DNA of 64,000 nucleotides, from positions 5,511,001 to 5,575,000 of the forward strand of contig OX327699.1 in NCBI GenBank assembly GCA_946807835.1, given 5' to 3'. The first letter of the stretch is position 1; every line of letters begins with the position of its first letter. Of this stretch, positions 23,991 through 35,720 are shown one piece after another. Source of the stretch: Ailanthus altissimus (taxonomy: Eukaryota; Streptophyta; Magnoliopsida; Sapindales; Simaroubaceae). Made by a program: the position numbers and the translations under genes. A model generated the notes under the pieces. It was not told where the DNA came from and did no database searches. It saw only the letters and a program-made list of their open reading frames with translations.

Positions 23991-24817
23991 CACAAAATGG
24001 TAAAGCTTCTAGGATCCTTAAGCTATAGTTTTTATTGAAGGATGATGCTACACTCTGTTAATGCTATGGTCTCATAATCTTCTAGTCTCATCTTCTTAGA
24101 TAATATCTCCTTCATAAACTTCACAGAACTTGGCATTTGTTTAAGAGCATCTGCAAAAGGTATGTTAATATGAAGTTTTTTGAAGATATTGAGAAAGTTT
24201 AAAAATTGCTTATCTAGCTTCTATTTTTGTAGCCTTTGAGGGAATGGTGGAGGTGGATAGAGAGGCTAAACTACATGTTTCTGCTAGTTTTTACTGTTAT
24301 ATGCTGCTACATCTACACTTTTCTATAATTCTATACTCTTTTTAGTACTTTTCTACTATTGCACATCATATTCTACAATATTTTCTGCACTTTTCTAATG
24401 CTGCACATTTTGTTTTACCTTTTTTAGATTGCCTTGCTGCAACTTTTTAGTTTCTCCACTTGTTTGAAAACTTTGTAGCCTTCGACAAAAAAGAATAAGC
24501 AGTCTATATGGTTTCACTTCTTCTTATTGTGCCACTTTCTTCTTATCACACTTAATGGTGGTGGTTTGAATGTGTTATCACGTAGGATTTTACCATTCCT
24601 TACATTGGTAGATTGCCTTAAGGTCACTTATTAATGGCTATAGTAAGTTATTCCATTTGAACCTCTAAGTTCTTCAAAGTTGTATAATGATTCTGTATAA
24701 TGGCGTCACTTAACTTTATATAGTGGCTATAGCAAGCATGTCTTCCAATGACGGTTTCTTCTCTTGCAGTGGTTTGAATCCTAGGAGATTCGATGGTTTA
24801 AATGATTTTCTTTAGTT
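23991..24817 (-). pseudogene. gag: Element B gag, C-terminal part
   Basis: Lies between the protease active site and solo LTR H and continues the gag interrupted at 27041. Only short recognisable phrases remain and no complete zinc knuckle was identified. Assigned mainly by position. Confidence 0.45.
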
Positions 24818-24822
24818 GATAC

Positions 24823-27035
24823 TGTTGGGTGTTGTATTATAGAGTGTGTGATAATCTGAGTGTATACGTAATTTCAAAAATTACAATATGCGCAGCGGAA
24901 GCACGTTACAAAATACACCCATTTTAACAATTTCAACATATATCACATATATGCATAAGTATGACAATTATACAATAATAAATGATGAACAATATTGTAT
25001 TATAACATAATGTAAAATACTCACCTAATGAAGGTAGCTTTACAAATTCTTCAAGTTTTTTAATAATCCATATGAAGAGCTCACCTTGAAGTATATGTTG
25101 AACAATTCTAGTCCATAACTTTTGGTGGGATTAAGGAGCTAGAATGGTAGCTTAGTGTTTAACATTTTTCAACAACTTGTATTCAACTTCTTTGAATACA
25201 ATTTTTGTTTCCTAAATGGAGATGGTAAATATTTTCTATACAACTCTTGTATTAATTAAAAATCTTTAACATACAACTCTTGTATATTAATTTTAGAAAT
25301 AATTTCTACATGATAATTATTTTGAACAACTCTTTGCAAAATAATTATCTTTTTCTCCATTTACATATCATTCATTTTGGCCATCCATTAAAGAAGGAGA
25401 TGAAGAGAAGTTTGTTTATTTTTTCAACACTTGAAAGAACAAAAACCAAAAGTCTCTCTTACCTCTTTTCCTTGCCATTGCCAAATTCTTCTCCCAAAAT
25501 TGAATGAATGAAAAATGAAAAATTGTTTTGGCAAAATTCATTTTGTTTATTCAACACTTTGATTAAACAAAAATAAACAAAATGAAGTGCTCCACCAATT
25601 TTATTGTTGGTCTCCCATTTAGAATTAATTAAACCAAGCACTAGAATAATGGCCACCAAAATTAATCTTTACCTAACAATTATAATTACTTTAATTATAA
25701 TGGGTAATTAAATGGCCAACATCTAGGCTCCTCATTGTATTAAAATACAATGCCATGATCTATATATATTATAATATTATCTAATAATATAATAATAATA
25801 TATGATTTAATTATTCAAAATAATTTTGAATAATTACTTTTTACCTTACTAATTTTTACTACCATGGTTAAATGGTAAAAAGGTAAAATCAAATCATGGA
25901 ATAAATTTTGTCATTTGTCAATATTCTATTAATTAACAACCCTTATTAATTAATTAAGTGATGTACTTAACAATTAAGTCTTGACAAATGTACAATCCGA
26001 GGGATCCCTAAACAATCGTTCTCTTTTGCTGAAATTTATTGGATCGAACTATTCAATCCAATCCGCTACCCCAGTGCACAACGAGTATACTTCATATTGT
26101 GAGACTCTCTAGGTCCACACCTAATTTTTCATATAGAGCTCCTCCATACGTCCGTGAACAATGTCCCACACACACGTTACGGATATTACAAATTAGCATG
26201 TTAGACCATACAAGTTGAGGTTATTACATATTCGTATAGTCATTCCATCATTTATATCCTTGAAGAGCAGAGATATAGATCATCACCGTCAAATCTCTAT
26301 TTGCTCAACCACGAACTTATCTCCAGATTTATATTTCATAAAACAATATCCACAAACACTTTTGATACCTGCATGGTGGATCACTCACAAGCCCACCGTG
26401 GCGCTCAGGTCAAAGGACCACAAATACTACTCAACTCGAAAGACCCTCCATTGACGGCTTTATGAGATGTCTATTGGATGTCTTCGTGAGTCTGTTCAAT
26501 ATCCAGTCCTTACTGAATACCTGCATCTCTATACGAGCTTTCTACTAAGCTCATGGTTTGCTAAGACTGACCATCTGGACCATTCAGATATAGACATACA
26601 CTAATCTATATTAATGAGTTCTACCGATAGACCCGCATCGATGAAATTAGATCAGAAACATTATGTTTGAGAACATACTTGCATAATGACATTTCCTAGC
26701 ACCATCTGCAACTCCTTGCAGCTATGTCATTACTAATATATTCTCAGGTCATTGTCCCCTTTCAGACAAGGCTTTAACTCATTAGATTTTGCTAACTCTT
26801 AGTACCACTAACTCTTAGTGTTTATAACTATTAGCGTTGCTAACTCTTAGCCCTGGTCTAAACTCTTTTAGACCAAATCTGAACTCCTTCAGATCATACA
26901 ATGTCTAAAACGTTACAAGCATCTTACCATTTAATAAAAATAATATTAACGATTTTATTAGAAATAATAATTGTATAAATACAATCACTATATATTTATA
27001 CATTACGGGATGGCACGTAAGCACAAATCCCAACA
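24823..27035 (-). repeat. Element H: copia solo LTR with intact duplication
   Basis: 2213 bases from TGTTGGGTG to ATCCCAACA, with matching terminal inverted repeats and a perfect 5-bp duplication, gatac, at 24818-24822 and 27036-27040. It is homologous to the LTRs of copia element F, for example in the repeated ctaactcttag block and the hairpins at 26855-26894. The orientation follows F. No internal region is present, so it arose by LTR-LTR recombination after inserting in the gag of B. Confidence 0.9.
26791..26894 (-). promoter_or_regulatory. U3 repeat and hairpin block of LTR H
   Basis: Copies of ctaactcttag at 26792-26802, 26808-26818 and 26840-26850. Two inverted repeats follow: ggtctaaactcttttagacc (26855-26874) and atctgaactccttcagat (26877-26894). 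The block lies about 140-245 bases from the LTR start. Equivalents are in both LTRs of F. Confidence 0.6.
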
Positions 27036-27040
27036 GATAC

Positions 27041-28088
27041 GCCAAGAGAAGTTTGGATGATCTCTCTATCCTGGGCTATAGAAGTTAGAGTATGGATTAG
27101 GTTACTGTCAATTAAAATTGCCCACATAATTTACAGCTTCCATACGCCGCCCATTCGTATGGTTATCACTACAAAAGTAGTATGCCACTTGCTGAGGTTT
27201 GACCATATTTAAAGCATCAATCTTCTTAGATAACATATTTATTTGCATTGCCAATGTATTGAATATGTCAATCTCATGCACACGAGGTGGTTCTCCTTAG
27301 TGTAACCATTTTTGCTAGCTTTTTGTAACTATTTGATGTCATCTCTTCCAATAAATCATAAGCCTCATCTGTGAACTTATTCATTATAGCTCCTCTAGCA
27401 GTGGCATCTATAAAAGTCATCAAATGGCCTATTAATTTGTTATACAATGTTTAGACTAATAGCCATTTCGGGACCCTATATCGAGGGCACTTCCTCAACA
27501 TATCCTTAAACGGCTCCAATGCCTTATACAATGACTCTCTATCAATATAACTAAATGAGGTGATGTCATTCCCCATCTTTGCTGTCTTTTTGATGGGAAA
27601 AACTTGGCTAAAAACTTCTGTAATAAATCTTTCCACGTCGAAATAAATCCTGATAGCAATTATATTAACCAGCTCTTTGCTTTATCTCTTAAGGAGAAAG
27701 AGAATAGTTTAAGTCGAATGGTATCGTTTGAGATTCCGTTGTACTTAAAGGTATCACAAATTTCTAAAAAAATTATGATATGAATGTTAGGGTCATCATT
27801 GGGAGCTCTATTAAACTATACAAACTCTTTCAGCATCTGAAGAATATTTAACTTGATCTCAAAATTGTTAGTGTTAACAGTTGGACGCCGAATACTGGAC
27901 TGGCCACCATTTGTAATTAGGACAACATACTCTTTCAAAGCTCTTTGTGGTATCATAGGCTCAAAAACTGGATTATCGATGTGATTGTTGTTCTCTTCCA
28001 TGTTTAAATAAACATCATTAACGCTATTCACGTTGAAGTCTTTGCAATGTTCTTTTAATCTCAGGATCAAAAGAAATCGAGTCAACAC
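27041..28088 (-). pseudogene. gag: Element B gag, N-terminal part and capsid-like domain
   Basis: The minus-strand frame 27816-28088 reads NMEENNNHIDNPVFEPMIPQ and continues to NFEIKLNILQMLKEFVQF. Further left are NDDPNIHIIIFLEICDTFKY, LKLFSFSLRDKAKSWL, FLAKFFPSK and, at 27451-27636, a MGNDITSFSYIDRESLYKAL block with RKCPRYRVPKW. These are the consecutive motifs of the retrotransposon Gag domain in Athila elements. Several frame changes occur. The remainder of gag lies beyond solo LTR H. Confidence 0.8.
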
Positions 28089-28221
28089 TTTTCACCTTTC
28101 TCATGAGCTGTTAAAACAAGATAGAAAGAAAACCCAAGTAAAAAAGAACAAAATAAACAGAAACAAAAATAAAATCTGAATTAAAAGCAAGTAGCTTAGT
28201 ATTAGCATTGATCTAAAAAAT

Positions 28222-28259
28222 AGATAGAAATAATCCTCGACAATGCTCAAACAACTTGA
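28222..28259 (-). other. Element B primer-binding-site remnant
   Basis: Minus strand directly after the 5' LTR reads TTTGAGCATTGTCGAGGATT. This resembles the GGCGCCGTTGCCGGGGATT type motif used as primer site by Athila elements, with several changes. Confidence 0.5.
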
Positions 28260-29672
28260 TGTATGCATTAGTAGCTAAGTGCAAGCTATCATATCAAGTA
28301 ATGTAGGATTTAAGTCTAGATATCCTTCTCATAGGGACTATGTGATCTAATTCTTTTAATCAAGTACTAAAATTTTAACTATTTAGCTTTTTTTTTAAGA
28401 AAAACTAAAATATAAAATTTAATTAATTACCCTAGTTCTATCAATTAAACTAAACTTAATTAGTAAATAAAAAAATGGTTGAACTCACTAATTAATAACA
28501 ATCTTGGGTTTGAACCTATCCCCCTAGTATTTCATTGGATTCATTAACCTTTTAATTAATCCTTTAATACAAATTAGTTAACTAGACTTTAATCTCATCA
28601 CAAGCCTATATTGATGGTTGAGTGACTATCTTACGCATTCTAACAACTACCTATATGTCTATGGTAATTCAAATAGAATGTAATTCATTCAGACCAAGTC
28701 TAAATAGTACTATACATGCCATCTAAGTATATTTATATCCCACATGGAACTTATAGTTGTTACCCTGTGATCATACATCAAACTATTATAGGCTAAACAC
28801 ATGAATCTCTCTGTTAAGTTCATCATAGTTCTTTAATCATTCAAAATATTGGTTAGATATAATGGAAGAATTAGACACAAGATAGAATGAATCAATGATA
28901 TGTATTAATTTCATAAACTAATAATCATTGAAATCCAATTATATACTAAGTTCAATAGTCTAACCCTAGATCAACAATGTTTAGCTCATCACAAACTTAA
29001 GTGTACCAATCCAATCAATGTATAATAGTAAAAACAAGAGTATAATGATAAGAAAAGAGAAGAAAAGTTAATCAAGAAGACATCTTGATGTGCTTCTCTC
29101 TCTTCCTTGACTTGAAGCTTGAATCTTAATTTTTTGACTTTGATCTCTCAATTTGTGTTGTTAATTCTTTATATAAGTTTAGTCTCTCCAAAGTCTATAT
29201 TTAGGCTTTTAAAATAGTACTTTTATATTTATAAGAAGTCCTAGGGTCAAGGGCCTTCGAATCCAAGTCGAAATAGAACTAAAAGAATGGGGGTTTATAT
29301 ATCGCATGGGCACCGTCGCACTGGGGACTTAATGCCGACGGTGCTGAGACTTGAGAATGCGAGGGATGTAGAGGCCGATTAGGCACCATGGGATTAAGGT
29401 TGGGCATCTGAGACCCATGTCTCTGGCTTGGGCGCTGCAGTGCCCAGCCTTGTGCGTTACAGTTCTTAGCTCTATGTTTACGCGCTTTTATATTTTGAGT
29501 ACAACTTCTTTGTTTCTCATCCGATTTGCCTCTTGTTTGTCCCTAAATGTTACATTTTCTATCACGCTCCTATTTATGATTGAAGACACAATTAAATACC
29601 AAACAATTCATGAATTAGAGGAAATATTTTGTTTGAAATACTAAACATACTAGTGCTTTTACACCTCTATCA
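28260..29672 (-). repeat. Element B 5' LTR
   Basis: Opens TGTATGCATTAGTAGC, ends cctctatca, and aligns with 19715-21557 without insertion J. GC-rich phrases at 29300-29460, including gggcgctgcagtgccc at 29430-29445. Confidence 0.8.
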
Positions 29673-30343
29673 AACCCTAGATAAAAAAATTCGTTCATGA
29701 TTATTAAAGAGTATTAAGGCATAAATTAAAAGAAATCATAGAGAAAAACATTAAAACTAAGAGAAGAAAGAGAATAAACAAGGTTAGAAGCTCTGGATCT
29801 TCACTTTCTCTCTCTAACTTGCAGCACAATGTTCTCTTTAATCTTTAAATTCTTGCTCTAATTTCTCTTTGAAAGTTATTTTGTTTCTTTTCTATAGCTT
29901 GTTATGTCTTTGGCCTTGAAAAGGGGGTTATTTATAGGTCTTTAAGTAGGGTTTCTTCGAGTCTAAGTCTGATTTAGACTTCCTGAAATTTCCTATTTTA
30001 TCATATGACAACTGCAGTGTTAGCTTTTCATTGTAGTGGTGCTAGACTCCCTGACGTCAGTGTCACAAGTGCTGAGACCTAGAAATTTAATTCTTTTGGT
30101 TTTGAACAAGAACTGCAATATTGGTTGTTAAGTACCACGGCGTTGGAGTTACTGACTTAAGCGCTACGACATTGGAATTGGAATGTCGCAGGACTAGCCC
30201 TCTTTCTTAAATTTTTCTTAATTTCCATCTGATTTCTAATATCTTCATGTCAATTACTTAAAAAGCTAAAAATAATCAATAAACTTTATAAATAGTCAAG
30301 TATTCTTAATTAATAAGCAAAATATTAAACTCGAGGGATGTCA

Positions 30344-30690
30344 ATATTATACCTAATTAATCTTACTAGTTTCCCAGTCTTTTCTGCTTGGTTATCTTTT
30401 CTATGATCCTCTTTACTTCTCTATTTGAAACTTATACTTCTTCATTGGTTTACAGATGGTATACTGTGGCGATCTTATATGTGAACCAATATTTCATAAG
30501 GAGGGTTGTGCCAAACCAAGTGAAAATATTCTTTTTCATAAACTATAGAACAACTTTTGCATCGTTTGTTTGCAAGGCAACAACTTCCACCTACTTGGAT
30601 ACATAATTTACTACTACCATAATATATTGGTTGTTGTAAGAGGAAATGAATGGTTCCATGAAGTCTATACCCCAAACATCAAAGATCTTT
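30344..30690 (-). pseudogene. Element G integrase core, deleted in the middle
   Basis: Minus-strand translation from 30685 gives a [21 protein letters not shown] start, then VEVVALQTNDAKVVL, then KKNIFTWFGT. It then jumps to YKIATVYHL and VSNREVKRIIEKITKQK. In the family about 30-40 residues with the second catalytic Asp lie between these blocks, so they have been lost. The next residues, expected to be RLDDA, are at 19068 beyond the C/B insertion. Confidence 0.75.
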
Positions 30691-30939
30691 ATTTCTAGAA
30701 TATTCTGCAGGAGTAGTAGATTGTGTGGAAGACTTTGTTCTTACGTTAGCCTAAACTTACTCCCACTGCAACATCACAGCATGCTTATATCAATTGAATG
30801 AGAAATCCCAATCTAGATCTACAATAATTAGGGATAAAATAATTTTATTCTTCAACACTTCAAAAACCTTCATGCACTTTTGAATTGTAAGTCATTCTCC
30901 AACAAATTGTACAGTGGTTTAAAGATCTTGGTGGAGTCC

Positions 30940-32114
30940 TTAACGAATCTTCTATATAATCTTACACGTATAAGAAAATTTCAAACACCCTTGACATGTA
31001 TAGGTGGTGGCAGTTTTGGTCTCAATCTTTGAATGGTAGACTTTGATCCCTTTAGATGAGATGCAATGGCTAAGAACAATCTCTTTTTTTACCATGAAGT
31101 GAAATTGTCCCCAATTCAGGACCAGGTTGCTCTTCAAACATTTTTTTAGCATAAACGCTAGATTTTTTAGACATAAATCAAATGAATCCCCAAAGACAAA
31201 GAATTCATCCATAAAGACTCTAAGGTACTGCTTCACTATGTCAGAAAAATTATCATCATACATCTTTTGAAGGAAGCAGATGCATTGATAGTCTAAATGG
31301 CATCCTTTAGAAGGCAAGATTTTATATGGAGATGTGAATATCAACTTCTCTTAATCTTTTGGGGTTATGACAATTGTATTATAGTTGAGATATCCATCTA
31401 GAAATTAATATTACTTACGTCCAGTAAGTCTGTAAAGCATTTAATCAATCAATAACAATGGAAAGTGATCCTTGCGAGTGGCTTTGTTGAGCTTTTTGTA
31501 ATTCATACATACTTGCCATCATGTTACCCTTCTTGTAGGAATTAACTCATTGTTCTCATTGATTACTATTGTTATGCCTCATTTCTTTGGCATACATTGT
31601 ACAAGACTTACCCATGAATTATCCGAGATAAGATATATGATCCTTGCACCTAACTATTTGATAATATCCTTTTTCTCCACCTTCTCATAACAGGATTAAG
31701 ACTACACTGCTACTTTACCGAGGCTTTATGGTTATCCTCTAACAAGATTTTGTGCATGCAAAATAAAGAGCTAATACCTCTGATGTCAACGATAGTCCAT
31801 CCCAATACTTTCATGTAATTTCTTAGTACTCTAAGTAGTTTTTCTTCCTTTGCATTATAAAGGGCAACAGATATGATCATAGGGAGAGTTAAAGAACTGT
31901 TGAAGAAATCATACCACAATTGGCTTGGTCAAGGCTTGAATTCTAGCGATGGTGGTTCAATTAAGGCTTAGTACGAGGCTCAGTGTTTGCTAGTTGCTCT
32001 AATGTTTCAAACCTTGTTTTGGATCTATCAAATCAAGATGAAGCATCCAATAATTATAGATATTCCTATGCTTCTTGATTCTCTACATCAATTCCATTAA
32101 TGACAATATCCTCT
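30940..32114 (-). pseudogene. pol: Element G reverse transcriptase and PR-RT linker, degraded
   Basis: The frame 31710-31919 has LPMIISVALYNAKEEKLLRV and WTIVDIRGISSLFCMHKILL, the N-terminal edge of Athila RT. The frame 30952-31344 has the C-terminal palm: VFMDEFFVFGDSFDLCLKNL then LNWGQFHFMVKKEIVLSHCI. The catalytic pair, normally Asp-Asp, reads Met-Asp-Glu (31204-31212), so the second Asp is lost. To the right, 31930-32110 is the linker (DIVINGIDVENQEA..., RFETLEQLANTEPRTKP). RNase H is missing: IN starts within about 270 bases of the RT end. The linker is cut by copia element F. Confidence 0.8.
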
Positions 32115-34099
32115 TGAAAATGCTATGTACGTGTAAATTTAAGTTTTTAATTTACACATCACATGCATAAATGAGTGCAGCGGAATATAAACAAAAATCT
32201 CATTATGCTAATGAGATGTTAAAGAACTCACCCTCAAAGCGTTATTTACACAATTCTAGTCGAGGACTCGGTGGGATCCTACGAGCTAGAGCTAGAATGG
32301 TAGCTTCTTATTCTCAGCGGAATATAGATATTAGAAGTAACTCTTGCTTTTTTATTTCTCTCTCGGCCCTTTAAATATTTTGATCATAATTTTCTTGTTT
32401 GTGTTCTTCACTCACACCTCAAATGAATTCGGGCCTCTTATATATAGTAAACTTTGCCGCCATAATGCCAAATGAAAAACAAGTTAAAGGCATTATAACT
32501 TAAGCATGATAAAGCACCAAAAATTAACATTTCATACTTTAGAAACAAATTGGAAGCAAAATGGTTATATAGGTGGCCAAGTAAGAACTAAATTGGTGGC
32601 CTATTACTTAAAGTTTAAAGACAGAACATGCTTATAAATATAGCTAAATTTATAAAAAAAAATGCCACCTCTTAATTTAAAAACAAATGGCCATTTATTA
32701 TTTGTTAAAGGAATGGTTGAAAGAAATGCAAATTTGTGACATTTTGCTTTGTATATTTTCATGCCATTTTATGCTTAACTATAGAAACATGATGTGGCTA
32801 AAAATACATTATAAATATACAATGCCACTAAATGATTTGCTTATCAATTTAGTCGAAATTGTGTAATTAATGTTAGAACCATTTGTAAATTATTTCAATT
32901 GGATAAATAATATATTAACACTTAATAAATTAATAGCCCATTGATATCATGCCATATGTCATGCTTTTACAAATTAATGGCGTGACATGTGGCATTTAAT
33001 AGAAAGGTTAAAATGGCAAGTCCCACTTGCCAAGATCCCGAACTTAACACTTAAACCCTATGATTGATCTATTCAATTTGGTGTGCTACCCCAATGCACA
33101 ATGAATACACTTGAGACTCCCTATTTTTACACCTGTTTTATCTTACGAAACTCTTCTGTAAGTCTATAAACGTTGCCCCACACATACATTATGAAAATAA
33201 CAAAACAATGTGCTGAACCATATAAGTTGAGGTTTATACATATTCGTATAATCCCTCCGTCATTTATATCTTGAAAGAGCGGAGACATATATCATTATCA
33301 TCAAGTCTCTATATGCTCAACGCTAGAACTTATCTCTAGATTCGTATTCCAATAAATAATATCAACAAATACTTTTGCGATATTGTTTCTGACACGAGAA
33401 ACATTTTTTTCCATGTGAATTACTTATGACCATAAGATTTTCAGAAACACAATCTTAGAGCATATGAATATACAACTCACCTATATGAGCTGACGGATCC
33501 CATATATATACACACCAGACTCTATGAGCATCAGACCATACCCAGTGACACCCACCGGTCAAACCATGAAAGGTCTCTAACATGTGTGAAACCTAAGTAT
33601 GATGGATCACTCACAAGTCCACTGTAGTGCTTAGGTCAAGAGACCATGAATACTACTGAACTCAAAAGGATTATCAATTGATGGCTTTACGGGATGTCTA
33701 TTGGAGATCTTAATTGAAAACATACTTGCACAATGATATTTCTTAACACTATTTACAACAATTTGTAACTATGTTATTACTAGTATACCCTCGGGTCTTT
33801 GTCCTATTTCAGACAAAGCTTTAAGTCTTTAGATTCCGCTGACTCTTATAACCTGCTAACTCTTAGAATTGCTAACTCTTATCAATTATAATTATCAGCG
33901 TAGTTAACTCTTAACACTGGTCCAAGCTCCTATAGACCAGATCTAAACTCCTTTAGATCATATAATGTCTAAAGTGTTACAAGCATCTTATCATCTATAT
34001 TTATATATTAATGATTTTATTCAAAAAATTTATTGTATAAATATTAAATAATTAATATTCATACAAAATTGGAATGGCACGTAAGCACCATTTTTAACA
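32115..34099 (-). repeat. Element F 3' LTR, full length
   Basis: 1985 bases, plus-strand reading TGAAAATGCTATG...TTTTTAACA. Aligns with 59130-60155 at both ends; the middle (about 32830-33781) has no counterpart there. Homologous to solo LTR H. Carries U3 hairpins at 33919-33938 and 33940-33959. Confidence 0.8.
32438..32447 (-). promoter_or_regulatory. TATA box of element F LTR
   Basis: Minus strand CTATATATAA followed by GAGGCCC. The same sequence occurs in the 5' LTR at 59455-59464 (minus), so the putative core promoter is conserved between the two copies. Confidence 0.55.
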
Positions 34100-34119
34100 A
34101 CTCTCTCTTGCTCTAATGT
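34100..34119 (-). other. Element F polypurine tract
   Basis: Minus strand reads AGAGCAAGAGAGAGT directly before TGTTAAAAATGG, the LTR start. Confidence 0.7.
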
Positions 34120-34760
34120 CATTCACGATGATATCTAATACCTATCATCTCTATGTATTTCTCAAACACATTAGGAGTTAAGGTTTTAGTTAGTGGATCC
34201 ACTATATTATTCATAGAATACATCATAGATACTATTATATCGCCAATAGCCAAGAACTTTATAATTATATGGTATTCAAAGTCCACATGATCAAAATTCT
34301 TGTGTGCCTTGTAGCTTCTTAGCTTGAGTAACTATCCCGTTATTATTGCATTTAGTGGGATAGGATCCACTGAGCTTAGAATAATTCTAAGCTCTGTAAC
34401 TGACTTATATATCCACATAACTCTTTTTGCTGGCTTTTTAAGCTACAACATATTTTGTCTCCAAGGTAAAATTAGTTGTGGATATTTATATTGCATTCAC
34501 AACTAACTATGGTTCTGATAAAAAGAAATACAATAACTAAATGTAGATTTTCAATCATCTGGACCAGGCTAGTAGTCTAAGTTTGTATATCATCTCATTT
34601 ATAAGTAACTTTCTCTGTGTCAGAAATTTATCCTCTATACCTTTTAGGTATTTAAGATATATTTCATGGCCGATTAATGGTCGTTATCCGAATAAGACTG
34701 ATATTGGCTCGTAAAACTTACTGTCATCCAGATTTAAATTTCATACATAACATGGCATAC
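34120..34760 (-). pseudogene. Element F RNase H, degraded
   Basis: Minus-strand blocks include YLKYLKGIEDKFLTQ near 34650 and a VDPIPLNAII-like block near 34340. SYKAHKNFDHVDFEYHII, IGDIIVS and NNIVDPLTKTLTPNVFEKYI follow, ending GIRY near 34130. The final phrase is the hallmark C-terminus of copia polyproteins, close to the polypurine tract. Several frame changes and stops. Confidence 0.75.
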
Positions 34761-35662
34761 ATCAAGCTATCTCTAACTGATATACATTGTATATTAGACA
34801 CTTTAACATTTTCATCTTCTTGTCGAGGATAAATCCTTCTAAAAAGATAAATGTCATGTTTGAAAGTACATTCACTATCTCACAGTTACTGAAATTATAC
34901 TTTTCAAGAACATTTTCTATGTACAAAGATTGAGATAATTCTATTAGCCTCCTAGTTCTATCTCTATAACACTTTATAGCTAGTATATAGGAAGCATTTT
35001 CCAAATCTTTCATAGAGAGGTTCTTACTCGGATAACTCTTAACTAACTGACTTGCAACACATCAATGTTGTTTCCAGCATTGAATATGTCTTCTACATAG
35101 AGAACTAAAACGATAATTATGATTTGACTGTTCTTTCTAAACATATATGCCTTCTATTCGTTCTTGATGAAACCAGACTCTCTGATATTTTTATTAAAAT
35201 AAAGAATCCAGCATAATTCAATAGCCAACAAAATTCAAATTGACTATTACTGGTGAAAAGATTTGTTCATAACAAATCCTAAATCTGTGAGTATAACCTT
35301 TTTATCATCTATCGGGATTAGAAGGTCTTTACCTTCATAATGTGCCTATACTTCCATTGCGTAAACTCATTTACAACAAATAGAAATAATTCTTATCAAA
35401 AGAAAAACTAAGTGCTAGACTTGATTATCATGTATAGAGTCAATTTTGAATTTCATAGCATCTTACCATTTTTCCAACTCGATGTCCAACATCTCTTCTT
35501 TATACGTCAAATGATGATTTTCTTCAACTAAGAAAACATCGAAGGTGCCTTCAAGTATCAACACATATCTAATAGATAACCATCGATATCCTTTCAAACT
35601 TATAAAGAGAGTGTGTTACAGATATGTCACTTAATTGAGCTTAAAGCTCTATCGTCGGTTCA

Positions 35663-35695
<33 letters not shown>

Positions 35696-35720
35696 TTTGA
35701 TTGACTTCACCAAGTTCAAT
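34761..35720 (-). pseudogene. pol: Element F reverse transcriptase, degraded
   Basis: The frame 34762-35013 reads MKDLENASYILAIKCYRDRT then RLIELSQSLYIENVLEKYNF, a signature copia RT stretch. Upstream, VLYVEDIFNAGNN contains the catalytic site at 35088-35099, where the first Asp of YVDD is Glu. Further upstream blocks (ICYEQIFSPVIV, GFHQE-like) continue the palm domain. Broken by stops and frameshifts. Confidence 0.75.

Larger units (their letters stand above)
19715..29672 (-). mobile_element. Element B: internally deleted Athila-like retrotransposon
   Basis: Minus-strand element with 5' LTR 28260-29672 and 3' LTR 19715-21557. Reading leftward: primer site remnant, gag, protease, a short remnant matching the region just after integrase, spacer, polypurine tract, LTR. 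RT, RNase H and nearly all of integrase are absent, so B could only have moved with proteins supplied by another copy, or lost them after insertion. It sits in solo LTR C. The left flank is tcaaa; the right-hand tcaaa overlaps the last bases of the LTR, so the duplication is ambiguous. It carries two younger solo LTRs, H and J. Confidence 0.75.
19076..30343 (-). repeat. Element C: Athila-type solo LTR, split by element B
   Basis: Two pieces, 19076-19714 and 29673-30343, rejoin into one LTR of about 1.3 kb related to, but distinct from, the LTRs of G and B. The left piece opens tgatattgcgtattttc...gtaggtgcacac; the right piece ends gagggatgtca. The break is collinear with the G LTR (left ...gaaattcaaa, right aaccctagataaaa). 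No internal region goes with it, so it is best read as a solo LTR sitting in the integrase of G. A duplication of atatt (19078-19082 and 30344-30348) is likely if one T was lost at the left edge. Confidence 0.6.
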
